Shown: positions 18,170-30,677 of the stretch, piece after piece
How the letters are laid out: each line of letters opens with the position of its first letter
How positions within the stretch are numbered: position 1 is the stretch's first letter
From: Rhizoclosmatium globosum
Taxonomy: Eukaryota; Chytridiomycota; Chytridiomycetes; Chytridiales; Chytriomycetaceae
Assembly: GCA_002104985.1 (NCBI GenBank)
Contig: MCGO01000338.1
Coordinates: forward strand, 1-30,677
DNA length: 30,677 nt
Direction of reading: 5' to 3'
Notes under the pieces: model-generated
What the model saw: the letters and a program-made list of their open reading frames with translations, nothing else
What the model was told of the DNA's origin: nothing
Databases searched by the model: none
Position numbers and translations under genes: made by a program

Positions 18170-21100
18170 ATGGCTGACGTGGATCATCATCCCACTCAAG
18201 ACACTGGAGTAGACTCCAAAAAGAAAACTGGTCCAGGAGGCGCTACTGCACTTGGAGCTGCAGCTGCTCTCGCTGGAAACAACAACGCTGCAAACTTGAT
18301 TGAAAAAAAGAGAGCCTCTCTTGATGTCCGACATCGGTTCTTGCTCGAAAAATTCTCGCAATTCGTGGACGAAAAGCCTGCTGGTCTGGAGAATTCCTTG
18401 TTGCTGGGAAACAAGTTAGATGTCCTCAATGACTTTTTCGCTGAAAATGGTTCACGAAAAGTATTATTTTACTGGCAAAAGGTGTGTGTCCGGCAGTGAC
18501 GTAACAAGAAAGGAAAACGATTTTCAGTTTTAGACTTAGCCACACTTACAAAACAATTCTCAAACCCTCCCCCGCAACCCACAACCAATGAATGCTAATA
18601 AACCAAACTAGGATGAAAAACCTGCCGCCTCAACTTTACCGGCTGCCAAAGGAGGCGCTACTGCTGCCCGCACTCTGATTGTAAGCAATGGTAGCAAAGA
18701 AGGACTCACTGGAACGGGTTGCTTCTTTATTCGTTCCACAAACAAAGCTATTACCGTCGCAAACATTTCAAACGAAGTCTCATTTGGTCTTATCCAAGCA
18801 AATATCCTACCATCCCTCACAACTACAGTGAAGCATGTATTACTGCCAGCATTAAAAGCACAGGTACATATTCCTCCTTTTTATGTGACATATTTTCTCA
18901 TCATAAGTGTCTTTAGGAAAACTGGGGAGTGTTGCAACGTCAAAAAGATGAATCAGTCAAAGGATTTATGGAAGTTCTCGAACGTTTCGTCAATGATCTT
19001 GATGTTGCCATGGTCAATTTAAATGATTCCGTGCAACTTAACAAAGTACCTGCCAACGTTGACCTCGATGCTTTCAAGAAACCAGCGGAGTACGCTAATG
19101 CTGCTCACTTCCCAGAAGTTGTGAATGCCTTAGAAGGTTCGTGTCACTTATCAAGCTTGATTTATTTAACCAGTGATTCTTTTCAATCAGGTCTCGTGAC
19201 GGAATGGTGTAAACAAATTGAACAAGTCCTCGCCGAGTCAGAACAAATGCGAAAAGAAGCTGACGATATTGGACCCAATGCTGAATTGGCGCACTGGAAA
19301 GCACGAATGGTGAAGTTTAATTCCATCACGGACCAGCTCAAGAGCCACACATGCAAGAAAGTAATTGGAATTTTGAATGCTGTGAAGTCGAGGGCATTAT
19401 TGAAAACATGGAAAGATTTGGATGATCGAGTTACAGATGCTGCAAATGAGTCAAAGGTAAAACGAAATCAACTGGACGCTGAATTATGACCCTAATTCGC
19501 GCGAAAACAGGACAATGTAAAATACTTGTACACACTAGAACGTTTCTACGACCCACTGTACTCCTGTGACCCATTGACCATGATTCCATCCATTCCTGGT
19601 TTGATCAACGCTATTAAAATGATCTACAGGTATTAAGTAGGTCCAGTTCAAAGGTTTGCTAACTTTTTTCATAGCATTTCACGATACTACAATACATCGG
19701 AGCGAATGACTTCATTGTTCGTGAAAGTAACCAACCAAATGATCACCAGCTGCAAGGAATATATCTATAAAGATGAAGGAACTAAGCTCTGGGACCAAGA
19801 CCGTACACAGCTCGTCAAAAAATTGAATGATTGTGTCAAGTTGAACGAAGCTTATCAACGGTGTTTCCATGAGACGAAGGTATGCCAGCTGCTATATTTG
19901 AACCTTCTTTACTGACATATGTTTTCGACTGTAGAAACGCTTGCAAGAGAATCCGTCCGAAAAGCAGTTCGACTTCTCCGAAATGTATATTTTTGGTAAA
20001 TTCGACGCATTTTGCAAACGTATCCAGAAGGTCATAGACATGTTCAGCGTAATTGAAAAGTTCTCTCTCCTGGAAAAGCTTGGCATTGAAGGAATGGACT
20101 CTCTCATTCGCCGTTTCTCCAACATCATGAATACTATGCAGCGTAAACCTTATGATATCCTTGACCACCGTAAAATGGAATACGACTCTGACTACAGCAG
20201 TTTCAAAAAACAAATTTCGGACTTGGAAGCCAACCTACAACAGTTCATCGATTCTAGCTTCGAGCATATTACCAGTACTGAAATGTCCCTGAACTTACTA
20301 GCCAAGTTCAGCCAGATCAAAGATATGCAACTTGATTTGGAGTCAAAGTACCACACTGTGTTTGTACACTACACTCGCAAAGATCTTGAAGGTGTAAGGA
20401 AGTTATATCAAAAGTACAAGGACGATCCACCTATTCCACGAAATACACCGCCTGTCTCTGGAGCTATTGCTTGGGCTCGCCAACTTTACCGCCGAATTGA
20501 AAACCCAATGCGACAGTTCAAGAACAACACGTCCATCTTGGATTCTATGGAAGCTAAAAAACACATCCGAAATTACAACAAGTTGGCTCGTGCTTTGATT
20601 GAATTTGAGCTGCTTTGGTACAAGTCTTGGTACAGTATTGTGGATCAAGCAAAGACTGGTCTTCAGGCTACGCTCTTGGTCAATGACCCTGATGGAAACT
20701 TGTTTGTTAACTTCGACTCTCAAATCATTCAATTGATTAAAGAGACACGACATATGATGCGATTAGGCTTAGATGTTCCGGACTCTGTTGGTAATGTGTG
20801 TTTGAAGGAGATGTATTACAAGTCGCTGTACACAAGTCTGCAGCAAATGCTACAGAGTAAGAAACGGGTCCTGGAGCGTGTTTCAAATATTCTGAGAAAG
20901 GCTATGGTTCCACACATAGACGAATTAGATCGAGCTTTACAACCAGGGTTGACGGCTTTGACTTGGACCTCACTAAATCTGGACTCATATCTTAACGCAA
21001 ATCATCAGCAGTTGGCGAAGTTGGAAGAGCTTGTTGACAAAGTTCTTGACATTGTGGATTGTCGAATCAATGTCGGTATCAAGAAGATTGCAGAAATGGC

Positions 21101-24100
21101 ACTTTGTGAGGTTCCAAATGAAAATGACCAATGGACAGTTGATACATTCATCGAGCGAACAGAAACTCGCTGCGCGTTTGTCTTGCAAAATATCAACAAC
21201 CGAGGCAACTTGATTGAATCGGCTGCAAGAGACATAATCAATGAGTTGTCCAAAGGCGTTTCGTTGCCAATGAATCCCGAACTTAAACTTGCATACGAAA
21301 GTGTATACTATTTATTCAATCTTCAAAATGTAGAAGCCTCGTTCAATGTACCAAAGGATCCGTGGATCTTTTGAGGTCACGACTTGGAAATTACACGTCA
21401 AACCAATATGGAAAATCTGGCAGCCAAAGACCATTTTTCAAGGCTGAACTAGTTCTGTTGATTCCAATGGTCGTACTGCAGCCGAAGCTCGAAGATATTC
21501 AAGGAGCGCTTAACAGAGCTGCTAACATGGTTGCAGAGGTCTCCAAAAAGTTGAACTTGAACTGGCGGCAATTCTTGAGTCCCACAGAGGACCACGTTAG
21601 GTATCCAGAAGACACGGCCCAAGTCGCAAATAACAAAGATGTATTGAAAGTAATTGTGATGCTTAGTTCGACTGTCAACTCCATGAAAAAAGAAGTCGAA
21701 CTACACCGAGAACAATTTGCCAAGTATGACTTTTTATGGAAGGATGATAAAGCAGAGACCATTCAAAACTTCTTAAACGGCACGCCAACCATCGGCGATT
21801 TCGAGCAAGAAATTAATCGCTATGAGTCAATTGAAAAGGAAATTACGGATACTCCTAACACTACACAAATTGGACTCTTGCTTATTTCTTCAGAGCCCTT
21901 AAAGTTGGCATTAATCTCCGAGACTAAAGAATGGAAGCAACAGTATGGCTTTAATTTGAATCAAAAGGTCAAGAAGGATATGGAAGAGTTAATTGAATAC
22001 ATGGATGGCAAGACTCTAAAACTATCTCGTAAAATTACTGATATTGATGACTTACGAATTGCTGTCCAGACTTTGAGTGAGATTCGATTGGCTGAGGTGG
22101 ATATTGATATGAAAGTTGCTCCCATCGAAGAAGCGTATTTGCTGTTAACGAAACATAATGTCACCGTTACAAAGGAGGAAACTGAAATGGTTGACTCGCT
22201 TCGTTACAGCTGGAAGAAATTGAAGGCTTTGGTAATTGACGTTCAAACTCATTTGAGCAAGATTCAACCGGTATTTAAAGCCGATCTTATTGGTGCCGTT
22301 GGAAAATTCGCTCAAGATGTAAAGGACTTCACTGTCGAGTACACAGAAAATGGGCCAATGGTTGGGAACATTGCACCAAAAACAGCATCTGAGAGATTGA
22401 ACGTGTTTCAAAGGGCGTTTGACGAGCTTAACAGAAAATGGGAAACATACTCTGCGGGTGAAGATCTTTTCTCGTTGCCAGTAACACCATTCCCAACCTT
22501 AGTTCGGGTCAAAAAGGAGCTGAAGCTATTGCAAAACTTGTACTCTCTGTACAACGATGTGTTAGAAAAACGTGGCCTTTATAATGAAACGCTGTGGTCA
22601 GACATTGATTTGGAAAAGATCAACACAGATATGAACGACTTTCAAAATAAGATCAAAAAGCTTCCTAAAGCCATCAAAGAGTGGGATGCATTCTTAGAAT
22701 TGAAAAAGATTGTTGATGACTTGACTGCCAAAGTTCCTTTGCTGGAGATGATGGGCAACAAAGCCATGCAACCACGTCACTGGGATGCCATTCAACGTGT
22801 TTCTAAAACAACATTCAACCTCGATCCCGAAATGTTCTACCTGAAAAATTTATTGGATGCTCCGCTTGTCGAAAGCAAAGAAGATGTTGAAGACATTTGT
22901 ACTGGTGCTGTAAAGGAAGCTGACATTGAAGTAAAGCTCAAGCAAACTATCGCTGACTGGGAAGACAAGTCCTTTACACTTGGCGGTTTCAAGACACGAG
23001 GAAACCTTGTTCTTAAGCCATCTGCTACTTCGGAAATCATTTCTCTGATGGAAGATTCCTTGATGACCCTCGGTTCGTTGATGTCCAACAGGTATAACGC
23101 TCCATTCAAGCCGGAAATTCAAACATGGGTGCACAACCTATCTACAGCTGCGGAAGTTATCGAAAACTGGCTAGCCGTGCAGAATTTGTGGATTTATTTA
23201 GAGGCTGTGTTTGTTGGTGGAGATATCGCTAAGCAGATGCCTAAGGAAGCAAAAAGATTCAGCAACATTGATAAAAGTTGGTGCAAAATTATGGGACTGG
23301 CCAATGAACACCCCAACGTCATCCAATGTTGCGTATTGGATGAAACCATTGCAAACCTCCTTCCACACTTAACCGAACAGCTGGAACTTTGTCAAAAATC
23401 TCTGTCTGGATACTTGGAGTCCAAACGTGCCGTGTTTCCCAGATTCTACTTTGTTTCGGACCCAGCTCTTCTTGAAATTCTCGGTCAAGCGTCTGACTCT
23501 CACACAATTCAGGCTCACTTGAAATCTGTCACCGATAACGTTGCATCCGTACAATTCCACGACAAGGAATATGATAAAATCATGGCTATCGAGTCTGCTG
23601 AAGGTGAACGCGTACCACTCACAAAACCAATGTTAGCCACCGGTAACGTTGAAACATGGCTTGGAACGTTGCTCGCAGTTCAACAATCTACAATCAATGA
23701 TGTGATTCGTGAAGCCGCCGCCCGTATGAATGATATGCCCCTTCAGAAGTTTTTGGATGAATACCCCGCCCAAATTGGTCTTTTGTGCTTACAAATTCAA
23801 TGGACCGCCATGAGTGAAGATGGTCTGAACAACTCCAAAACCGACAAGAAAAAGATGGCGGCCACTAACCAGCGTGTCACGGATATTCTGAATATGCTCA
23901 TTGAAAATACTACAAAAGACCTGACCAAGATGGACCGTGTGAAGTACGAAACGTTTATTACTATTCAAGTACACCACAAAGATGTGTTTGAAAAGCTGTA
24001 CAAAACGCATGTTAAATCTGCAGAAGACTTCGAATGGCTTAAACAGGCTCGATTTTATTGGCATGAAACAAAAGACTGCTGCATTGTTTCAATTACAAAC

Positions 24101-27100
24101 TTTGACTTTAAATACCAATGTGAATACTTGGGATGTACAGATCGGCTGGTCATTACCCCTCTTACAGATCGTGTGTATATTACGTTGGCTCAGGCTATTG
24201 GAATGTCGTTGGGAGGCTCACCAGCTGGTATGAGCCTCTGTTTATCTTTCGTAGGAGCTAATTTATTTTAGGTCCGGCTGGAACTGGTAAAACTGAATCA
24301 ACAAAAGACTTGGGAAAGAATCTGGCAAAATGGGTAGTCGTATTCAATTGTTCTGATCAAATGGACTATCGTGGTCTTGGTCGTATTTACAAAGGTTTGG
24401 CACAAGCCGGTGTATGGGGTTGTTTCGACGAATTTAACCGAATTGGTTAGTTATTCAGAATCATTAATTATTATGTATATTAATTTATTTCTTAGAGCTT
24501 CCTGTGCTTTCTGTCGCCGCGCAACAAATTGGGTGTGTGTTAGCCGCAAGAAAAGAGCGTAAAACTACGTTCATATTCACAGACGGGGACTCTGTTGATT
24601 TAAACCCTGAAGTTGGAATGTTTATTACCATGAATCCTGGATATGCTGGACGGTACGTCTAAAACAAACAGCTTCTCTTCTGATACACCCTTTAGTGTCG
24701 AATTGCCAGAAAACTTGAAGGTGCATTTCCGATATGTCGCAATGATGGTGCCAGATCGTCAAATTATTATTCGAGTCAAACTTGCTGGTTGTGGTTTCAA
24801 AGACAACATTCCTCTCGCCAAGAAGTTCTTTGTACTCTATGGTCTTTGTGAGCAACAACTCTCGAAACAAGTGCACTATGACTTCGGATTGCGTAACATC
24901 TTGTCTGTTCTTAGAACATCTGGGTCTGTAAAGCGTGCCAACCCTGATGATTCCGAAAACATGATTCTGATGAGAGTACTGCGAGACATGAATTTATCAA
25001 AACTTGTAGATGAAGACGAAGCATTGTTTTTGTCCCTTGTAAATGATTTGTTTCCTGGTGTGGTTGTGAAAAAAGGTACGGATGCCTTTTAAATAATGTG
25101 TATTGAAACAATTGTTAGCCTCTTATCCAAACATTGAAGTCGCTGTCGATCAGCAGCTTGCAGAAGTAAACCTGATTAACCATCCTCCGTGGACGTTAAA
25201 GGTCATCCAATTGTATGAAACCCAACGTGTACGTCACGGCATCATGTGTTTGGGGCCAACAGGAACGGGGAAAACCAAATGTATCAACGCCTTGCTAAAG
25301 GCAATGACTGTATGTGGTGACCCACACAAGGAACTTCGTATGAATCCAAAAGCAATTACCGATTTTCAGATGTTTGGACGACTGGATGTCACAACAAATG
25401 ACTGGACTGATGGAATCTTCTCCAGTCTGTGGCGAAAAACCTTGAAAAACAAGGGCACAGTTATTTGGATCATTCTCGACGGTCCTGTAGATGCTGTGTG
25501 GATTGAAAACTTGAACTCTGTCTTAGACGATAATAAGTGTCTGACGCTGGCCAACGGAGATCGTATTCCAATGTCGGCTGCATGTAAATTGACTTTTGAA
25601 GTGCACTCTCTTCGCAATGCTTCACCTGCTACTGTGTCTCGTTGTGGAATGATCTATATTGGTACGGTGGCACTCACTTGGGATATTGTCTTGCAATCCT
25701 GGTTCAAGTCTCGACCCGCTGCGGAGGTAGCTGTATTAGAACCGCTTTTCAACAGCAGCTACGGACATGCCAACAACTTTGTTTGGCTAGAGTCTCACTT
25801 TAAAATGATTATTGCAAAAGTGACATACGTTGCAAATGTATGCATGCTTCTAACTGGCTTGATTCCAAAACAAGAAGCAAACAAAGCCCAAATTCCGGCA
25901 GATCATTTGGAACGGTTATATATATTTTCCCTCTTCTGGTCAATGGGTGCACTTTTGGAATTGGACGAACGAAAGAAACTTCAACAACATGTCATGACCA
26001 ACGTAATGTTTTTCTGGCCTTAAAACAAACTTCTTATCTTTTCTTTGCAGGCCCCACACTTGAAGTATCCCCCAATAGACCCGTCATCGCAAGACACAGT
26101 TTATGAGTTTTTCGTCAATGAGGCAGGACAATGGCAACATTGGAAAGACAAAGTCTCCGCTTGGGTTTATCCACCAGATAGCACTCCCGAATTTTCCAAT
26201 ATTATCATTCCAACCGTTGATAACGTGCGCTGTGAGTTTTTGATTGAAACTTGTACAAAACAGCTTAAGTCTGTGCTACTGATTGGTGAACCTGGTACCG
26301 CCAAAACTGTGACAATTCGAAAGTACCTAGCAAAACTGTCTGCAGAAACCCATCTTTACAAGAATATGTCATTCTCAAGTGCCACCACGCCAATGATCTT
26401 TCAGAGAACTATTGAATCCTATTTGGATAAACGAATGGGATCGACGTATGGTCCGCCAGCTGGAAAAAAGATGATCATATTCATTGATGACGTCAATATG
26501 CCCGAAATTAATGAATGGGGAGACCAAGTGACGGGTGAAATAGTACGCCAACTTATGGAGTGGCAGGGATTCTATTCTCTTGATAGACCTGGAGAGTGGA
26601 CTGGTATCGTTGATTTACAGTATTTGGCCGCCATGATGCATCCTGGAGGTGGACGTAACGATATTCCAAGTCGTTTGAAACGTCAATTCTTTGTTTTGAA
26701 TTGTACAATTCCGTCCGATGTGTCTGTGGACAGAATTTTTGGAACCATGCTTGAAGGACATTTCTGCGAAGCGCGAAAATTTACTGAAGACGTCTGCGCC
26801 CTTGCTGCTAGATTGCCAGGAATAACTCGACGGCTGTGGCAACAAACAAAGACAAAGATGCTTCCGACACCTGCCAAATTCCATTACATTTTCAACTTGC
26901 GAGATTTGAGTCGTATTGTTGAGGGAATGTTAAACTCTCATGCTGAAGAAATTAGTAACACCAAGATGCTAATGTGTTTATGGGAACATGAATGTTCCAG
27001 AGTTATTCCAGATCGGTTTATCACTGCAGAGGACGTGGATTGGTTCAACAAAGCTCAATGCAATATTGTTGGAAAAGAGGTAGGAGAGGATTTCATTCCT

Positions 27101-30100
27101 GTCGTTGGCTCGAAAAGTCTGTTCGTTGATTTTTTGAGAGAGCCACCTGAGATTGATGACCCTGAAGTTGAAATTGATTTGGAAGCCATCAAAGTTTATG
27201 AAAAAGTCCCCAGCTTTGAAGTGCTTAGAGTTAGATTGAATGATTATATGAAACAGTATAACGAAAATGTTCGTGGATCAAAAATGGACCTTGTGCTCTT
27301 TGAGGATGCTATGCGTCACATTGTCAGAATCTCTCGCATTATTCGTACTGCTCGAGGAAGTGCACTTCTGGTTGGAGTTGGAGGATCTGGAAAACAGTCT
27401 CTGACGAAACTGGCAGCTTTCATTGCAAAGAGCCAAGTATTCCAAATTGCTATTTCCAAAAATTATAGTACTTCCAATTTGATGGAAGACTTAAAATTTA
27501 TGTTCAAGATTGCAGGAGCAAGTGGAAAGTCAATGACTTTTATTTTCACTGACAATGAAATCAAGGAGGAAGGATTCCTTGGGTATATTAACAACATTCT
27601 TACGTCTGGAGAAGTTACAAACTTGTTCCCTAAGGATGAAGTGATTGGGATTGCTTCAGACCTTCGAGGTGCATTAAAGAAAGCACGTCCAACAGTCCTT
27701 GACTCAATTGAAAACCTTTGGCAATTTTTTATTGATCGTGTTAAAGCCAACCTCCATGTCGTTCTCTGCTTTTCACCAGGTTTGTTACGTTAAAGTCTCT
27801 GTCACAGCTTAACATACATTTTTCCAGTGGGAGATAAATTCCGAAACCGGTCTTTGAAGTTCCCAGGTCTTATTTCTGGTTGCACAATGGATTGGTTCAC
27901 ACGTTGGCCCAATGAGGCTTTAAGAGCTGTTGCAGAGAAATTCTTAGGAGAAATGGAAATTGTTTGTTCTGAAACAGTCAAAAAAGAAGTGGTCTATCAT
28001 ATGGCATATGTTCACGACTTGGTGACAGAAGCTTGTGACAATTACTTCTCCCAATTCCGTCGTCGAACTCACGTCACTCCTAAATCCTATTTATCCTTCT
28101 TGGGATCTTACAAAAACTTATACATTGAAAAACGTACAGAAGTTGGTGGTTCTTCAGATCGTATGAATATGGGTCTGTCAAAACTGATTGAAGCTTCAAA
28201 GTCTGTTGCTGTTCTTCAAGAGCAGCTTGTTGTTAAGGAGAAAGATTTGGCAGTGGCTTCCAAAGCTGCTGATGCTGTGTTGACTGAAGTGACAGCTTCC
28301 ACTGCTGCTGCAGAAAAGGTGAAAGATGCTGTTCTCAAAGTGAAAACAAAATCAGAAGGAATTGCTAATGCAATCAAAGCTGATAAAGTATATGCCGAGT
28401 CTCAATTAGAGGCTGCCAAACCAGCATTGGAAGAGGCAACAAATGCACTTAACTCAATTCAAGCGTCACATATTTCAACAGTGAGAAAGCTTGCTAAACC
28501 TCCACACCTTATTATGAGAATTATGGATGGTGTGCTTATTCTGCAAAAGAGGAAGATTGATCCAGTTACTCAAGATCCTGATAAGCCTTGTGCTAAACCT
28601 TCCTGGTCTGAATCCCTCAAGTTGATGTCTGCATCTGATTTCTTGGTTTCATTAACCACCTTTGGAAAAGATGAAATCAATGAAGAGACTGTTGAACTGT
28701 TAGAGCCCTTGCTTGAAATGCCTGACTTCAACTTGGAAGGTGCCAAAAAAGTATCAGGAGATGTTGCAGGTCTTGCGTCTTGGGTTCGAGCCATGGCTTT
28801 CTACTTCTCCATCAACAAAAAAGTAATTCCTTTGAAGGCAAATTTAATTGTCCAAGAAGCCAAGTTGACAATTGCTATGAATGATTTGAACAAAGCACAA
28901 GCAATGCTTGATGAAAAACAAGCTGAGTTGGATATCTTTAATGAAAACTACCGAAATGCCATTGGTCAGAAACAAAGCTCTTCAAGCAGATGCAGATGGT
29001 TGTAAGCGAAAGATGACTGCTGCCACAGCTTTAATTTCAGGCTTAAAAGGTGAAAAAGATCGATGGACCATTCAGAGTAAAGAATTTGCAGAACGAATTG
29101 GTAGATTGGTTGGTGATATCATTTTGGCAGTTTGCTTTCTTGTCATATAGTGGTCCGTTCAATCAAACATTCAGAGGGCAAATGTTAGACAGCTGGAAGA
29201 AAGAACTTGGTCGCAGAAAAATTCCCCAGTGAAGACTTAGATATTATCGGGCTTCTAGTCGATAATACTACAGTTGGGGAATGGAATATTCAAGGTTTGC
29301 CAACTGATGAACTTTCCACTCAAAATGGTATCATTGTGACAAAAGGTACTATCTAATCTTAAATCATGGCCGGTTTACTAACTGCTATAACAGGAACGCG
29401 ATTCCCACTCTTAATTGATCCACAAACTCAGGCAAAAGCTTGGATTAAAAATCGCGAAGCAAATAACAAGCTGCAAGTTACTACTTTGACTAACAAATAC
29501 TTCCGTCAGCATGTTGAAGATTGTGTTAGTCAAGGCCGACCATTATTGATTGAGGATGTTGAGGAAGCATTGGACCCCACTCTTGATAATATTCTAGAGA
29601 AGAATCTGATCAAAGCTGGTCGCGCCTGGAAAGTTGTTTTTGGAGACAAAGAAGTGGACTTTGTTGATGGCTTCTACTTGTTCTTCACCACAAAATTGCC
29701 AAATCCAAACTATAATCCAGAAGTATATGCAAAAACAAGTATTATTGATTTCACGGTCACATCTAAAGGTCTTGAAGAACAATTATTGGGTCGTGTTATT
29801 CTTAGAGAAAAGCAAGAACTTGAAATTGAACGTGCAAAGCTTATGGAAGAAGTTAACTCCAACAAAAGAAAGATGAAGCAATTAGAAGACAATTTGTTGC
29901 ATCGTTTGACATCTACAAAGGGATCGCTTGTTGATGATGAATCTTTGATTGAAGTATTGGCTGTCACAAAAACCACTGCGGAGGAAGTCAATGAAAAGCT
30001 TGTTGTTGCTGCTGATACTCAAAAGAAGATCTCTATTGCAAGAGAAGAGTATCGTCCAGTTGCTTCCCGAGGAAGTATTATCTACTTCTTGATTGCAGAA

Positions 30101-30677
30101 ATGAGCATGGTCAATGTCATGTATCAAACTTCATTGAAGCAGTTTTTGGGTCTCTTTGACGAGAGTATGGAAAAAGGAGCACCATCGCCAATTCCAAGTA
30201 AACGTATCCAAAATATTATTGAGTACTGTACTTTCAGAGCATTTGCCTACATGTCACGTGGTCTGTATGAAGTTCACAAAGTTTTGTTTGTGCTGTTGCT
30301 TGCCCTTAAAATTGATATCTTTATGGGTAAATTGACCCATGAAGAGTTCCGTTGCCTTATCAAGGGAGGTGCTGCTCTAGATATCAATGCTGTTGTCAAA
30401 AAGCCCTTCAATTGGATTCCTGACATAACTTGGCTCAATTTAGTAGCCTTGAGCAAGATGCCAGGTTTCAATGACGTTCTAAACCAAGTTGGCAAGAATG
30501 AAAAAGCTTGGAAAGCATGGTATGAAAAGATGCTCCAGAAAATGAAATGTTGCCAAGTGGATATCACAACTCATTGACACATTTCGAAGATTCTTGCTTG
30601 TGCGTTCTTGGTGTCTTGACAGAACTATTATGATGGCAAAACAATATATTGCAGGTTCTTTGGGAACAAGATTTGCT
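18170..30677 (+). CDS. DNAH5: Outer-arm axonemal dynein heavy chain, DNAH5/DNAH8 class (3' end missing)
   Basis: Motor subunit of outer dynein arms in the flagellum. Exons 18170-18481, 18612-18863, 18917-19136, 19191-19456, 19511-19629, 19675-19879, 19935-24227, 24272-24445, 24496-24652, 24696-25075, 25119-26002, 26051-27779, 27828-29345 and 29394-end. The N-terminal [15 protein letters not shown] fits DNAH5/8. The linker has [20 protein letters not shown] and [23 protein letters not shown]1 Walker A is [10 protein letters not shown] with [11 protein letters not shown]2 [11 protein letters not shown]3 GEPGTAKT with [19 protein letters not shown]4 GVGGSGKQS. The stalk coiled coil and microtubule-binding tip ([13 protein letters not shown]) and AAA5 ([26 protein letters not shown]) follow. 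[20 protein letters not shown] separates this class from DNAH9/11-type chains. Frame breaks near 21355, 28975, 29137, 29227, 30530 and 30585 interrupt an otherwise continuous match. The window ends in the AAA5-AAA6 region. Confidence 0.93.

Noticed and set aside
28570..30567. Minus-strand open frames inside the dynein exons
   Set aside because: They are antisense shadows of a strongly conserved coding sequence with no start context or domain of their own.
3700..30677. Programmed ribosomal frameshifting as a general mechanism
   Set aside because: Breaks occur at unrelated sequences, mainly in short homopolymers, in many genes and at splice borders, without a common slippery site. Sequencing error explains this better.
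1..30677. tRNA, rRNA or CRISPR array
   Set aside because: No cloverleaf-like gene, rRNA core or regularly spaced repeat array was noticed by eye on either strand. A covariance-model scan was not possible here.

Overview
This is a gene-dense window from a small-intron eukaryote. Every intron I could place is GT-AG, and all but two are about 43-57 nt; the exceptions are 68 nt in the Trs65-like gene and 130 nt in the dynein gene. TAA, TAG and TGA all act as stops, and intergenic gaps are often under 150 bp. A Trs65-type TRAPP II subunit and class-3 lipases point to a fungus. Genes for an outer-arm axonemal dynein heavy chain, IFT27 and a CCDC13 orthologue mean the organism builds a motile cilium. 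The best reading is a flagellated (zoosporic, chytrid-grade) fungus; this is inference.

Layout: (1) 1-2922: C-terminal bromodomain of a TAF1-like protein (+), IFT27 (-), a small TPR protein (+) and a LENG1/Cir_N protein (-). (2) 3052-8425, a lipid-use neighbourhood: a PECR-like peroxisomal enoyl-CoA reductase (-), two tandem secreted class-3 lipases (-), a doubtful small gene between them, and an enoyl-CoA hydratase (+) ending in SKL. (3) 8354-10679, a rearranged stretch: a hybrid pseudogene made of the 3' end of the formyltransferase gene fused to CCDC13 exons, a Cys-rich type I membrane protein (-) without a recognisable 5' end, a ShKT-like fragment, and a hydratase remnant with two internal deletions. 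(4) 10733-15753: methionyl-tRNA formyltransferase (-), APC2 (-) and, starting only 14 bp from the APC2 start codon, CCDC13 (+). (5) 15800-17741: Trs65-like gene (-). (6) 18170-end: an outer-arm dynein heavy chain of the DNAH5/DNAH8 class (+), running off the window in the AAA5-AAA6 region.

Functionally, secreted lipases would release fatty acids that peroxisomal enzymes (PTS1 ends SKL and AKL) could process. IFT27, CCDC13 and the dynein are ciliary. TAF1, LENG1, APC2, MTFMT and Trs65 are housekeeping genes.

Most longer genes contain one or more 1-nt frame breaks, largely apparent deletions in short runs of one base. Because they hit many unrelated conserved genes and sit between perfectly conserved motifs, I read them mainly as assembly or sequencing errors and annotate through them. 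I found no convincing new defence, mobile or signalling system. The most interesting signals are the segmental duplication with complementary decay, the two very tight divergent gene pairs (one on a perfect palindrome) and the lipid gene neighbourhood.
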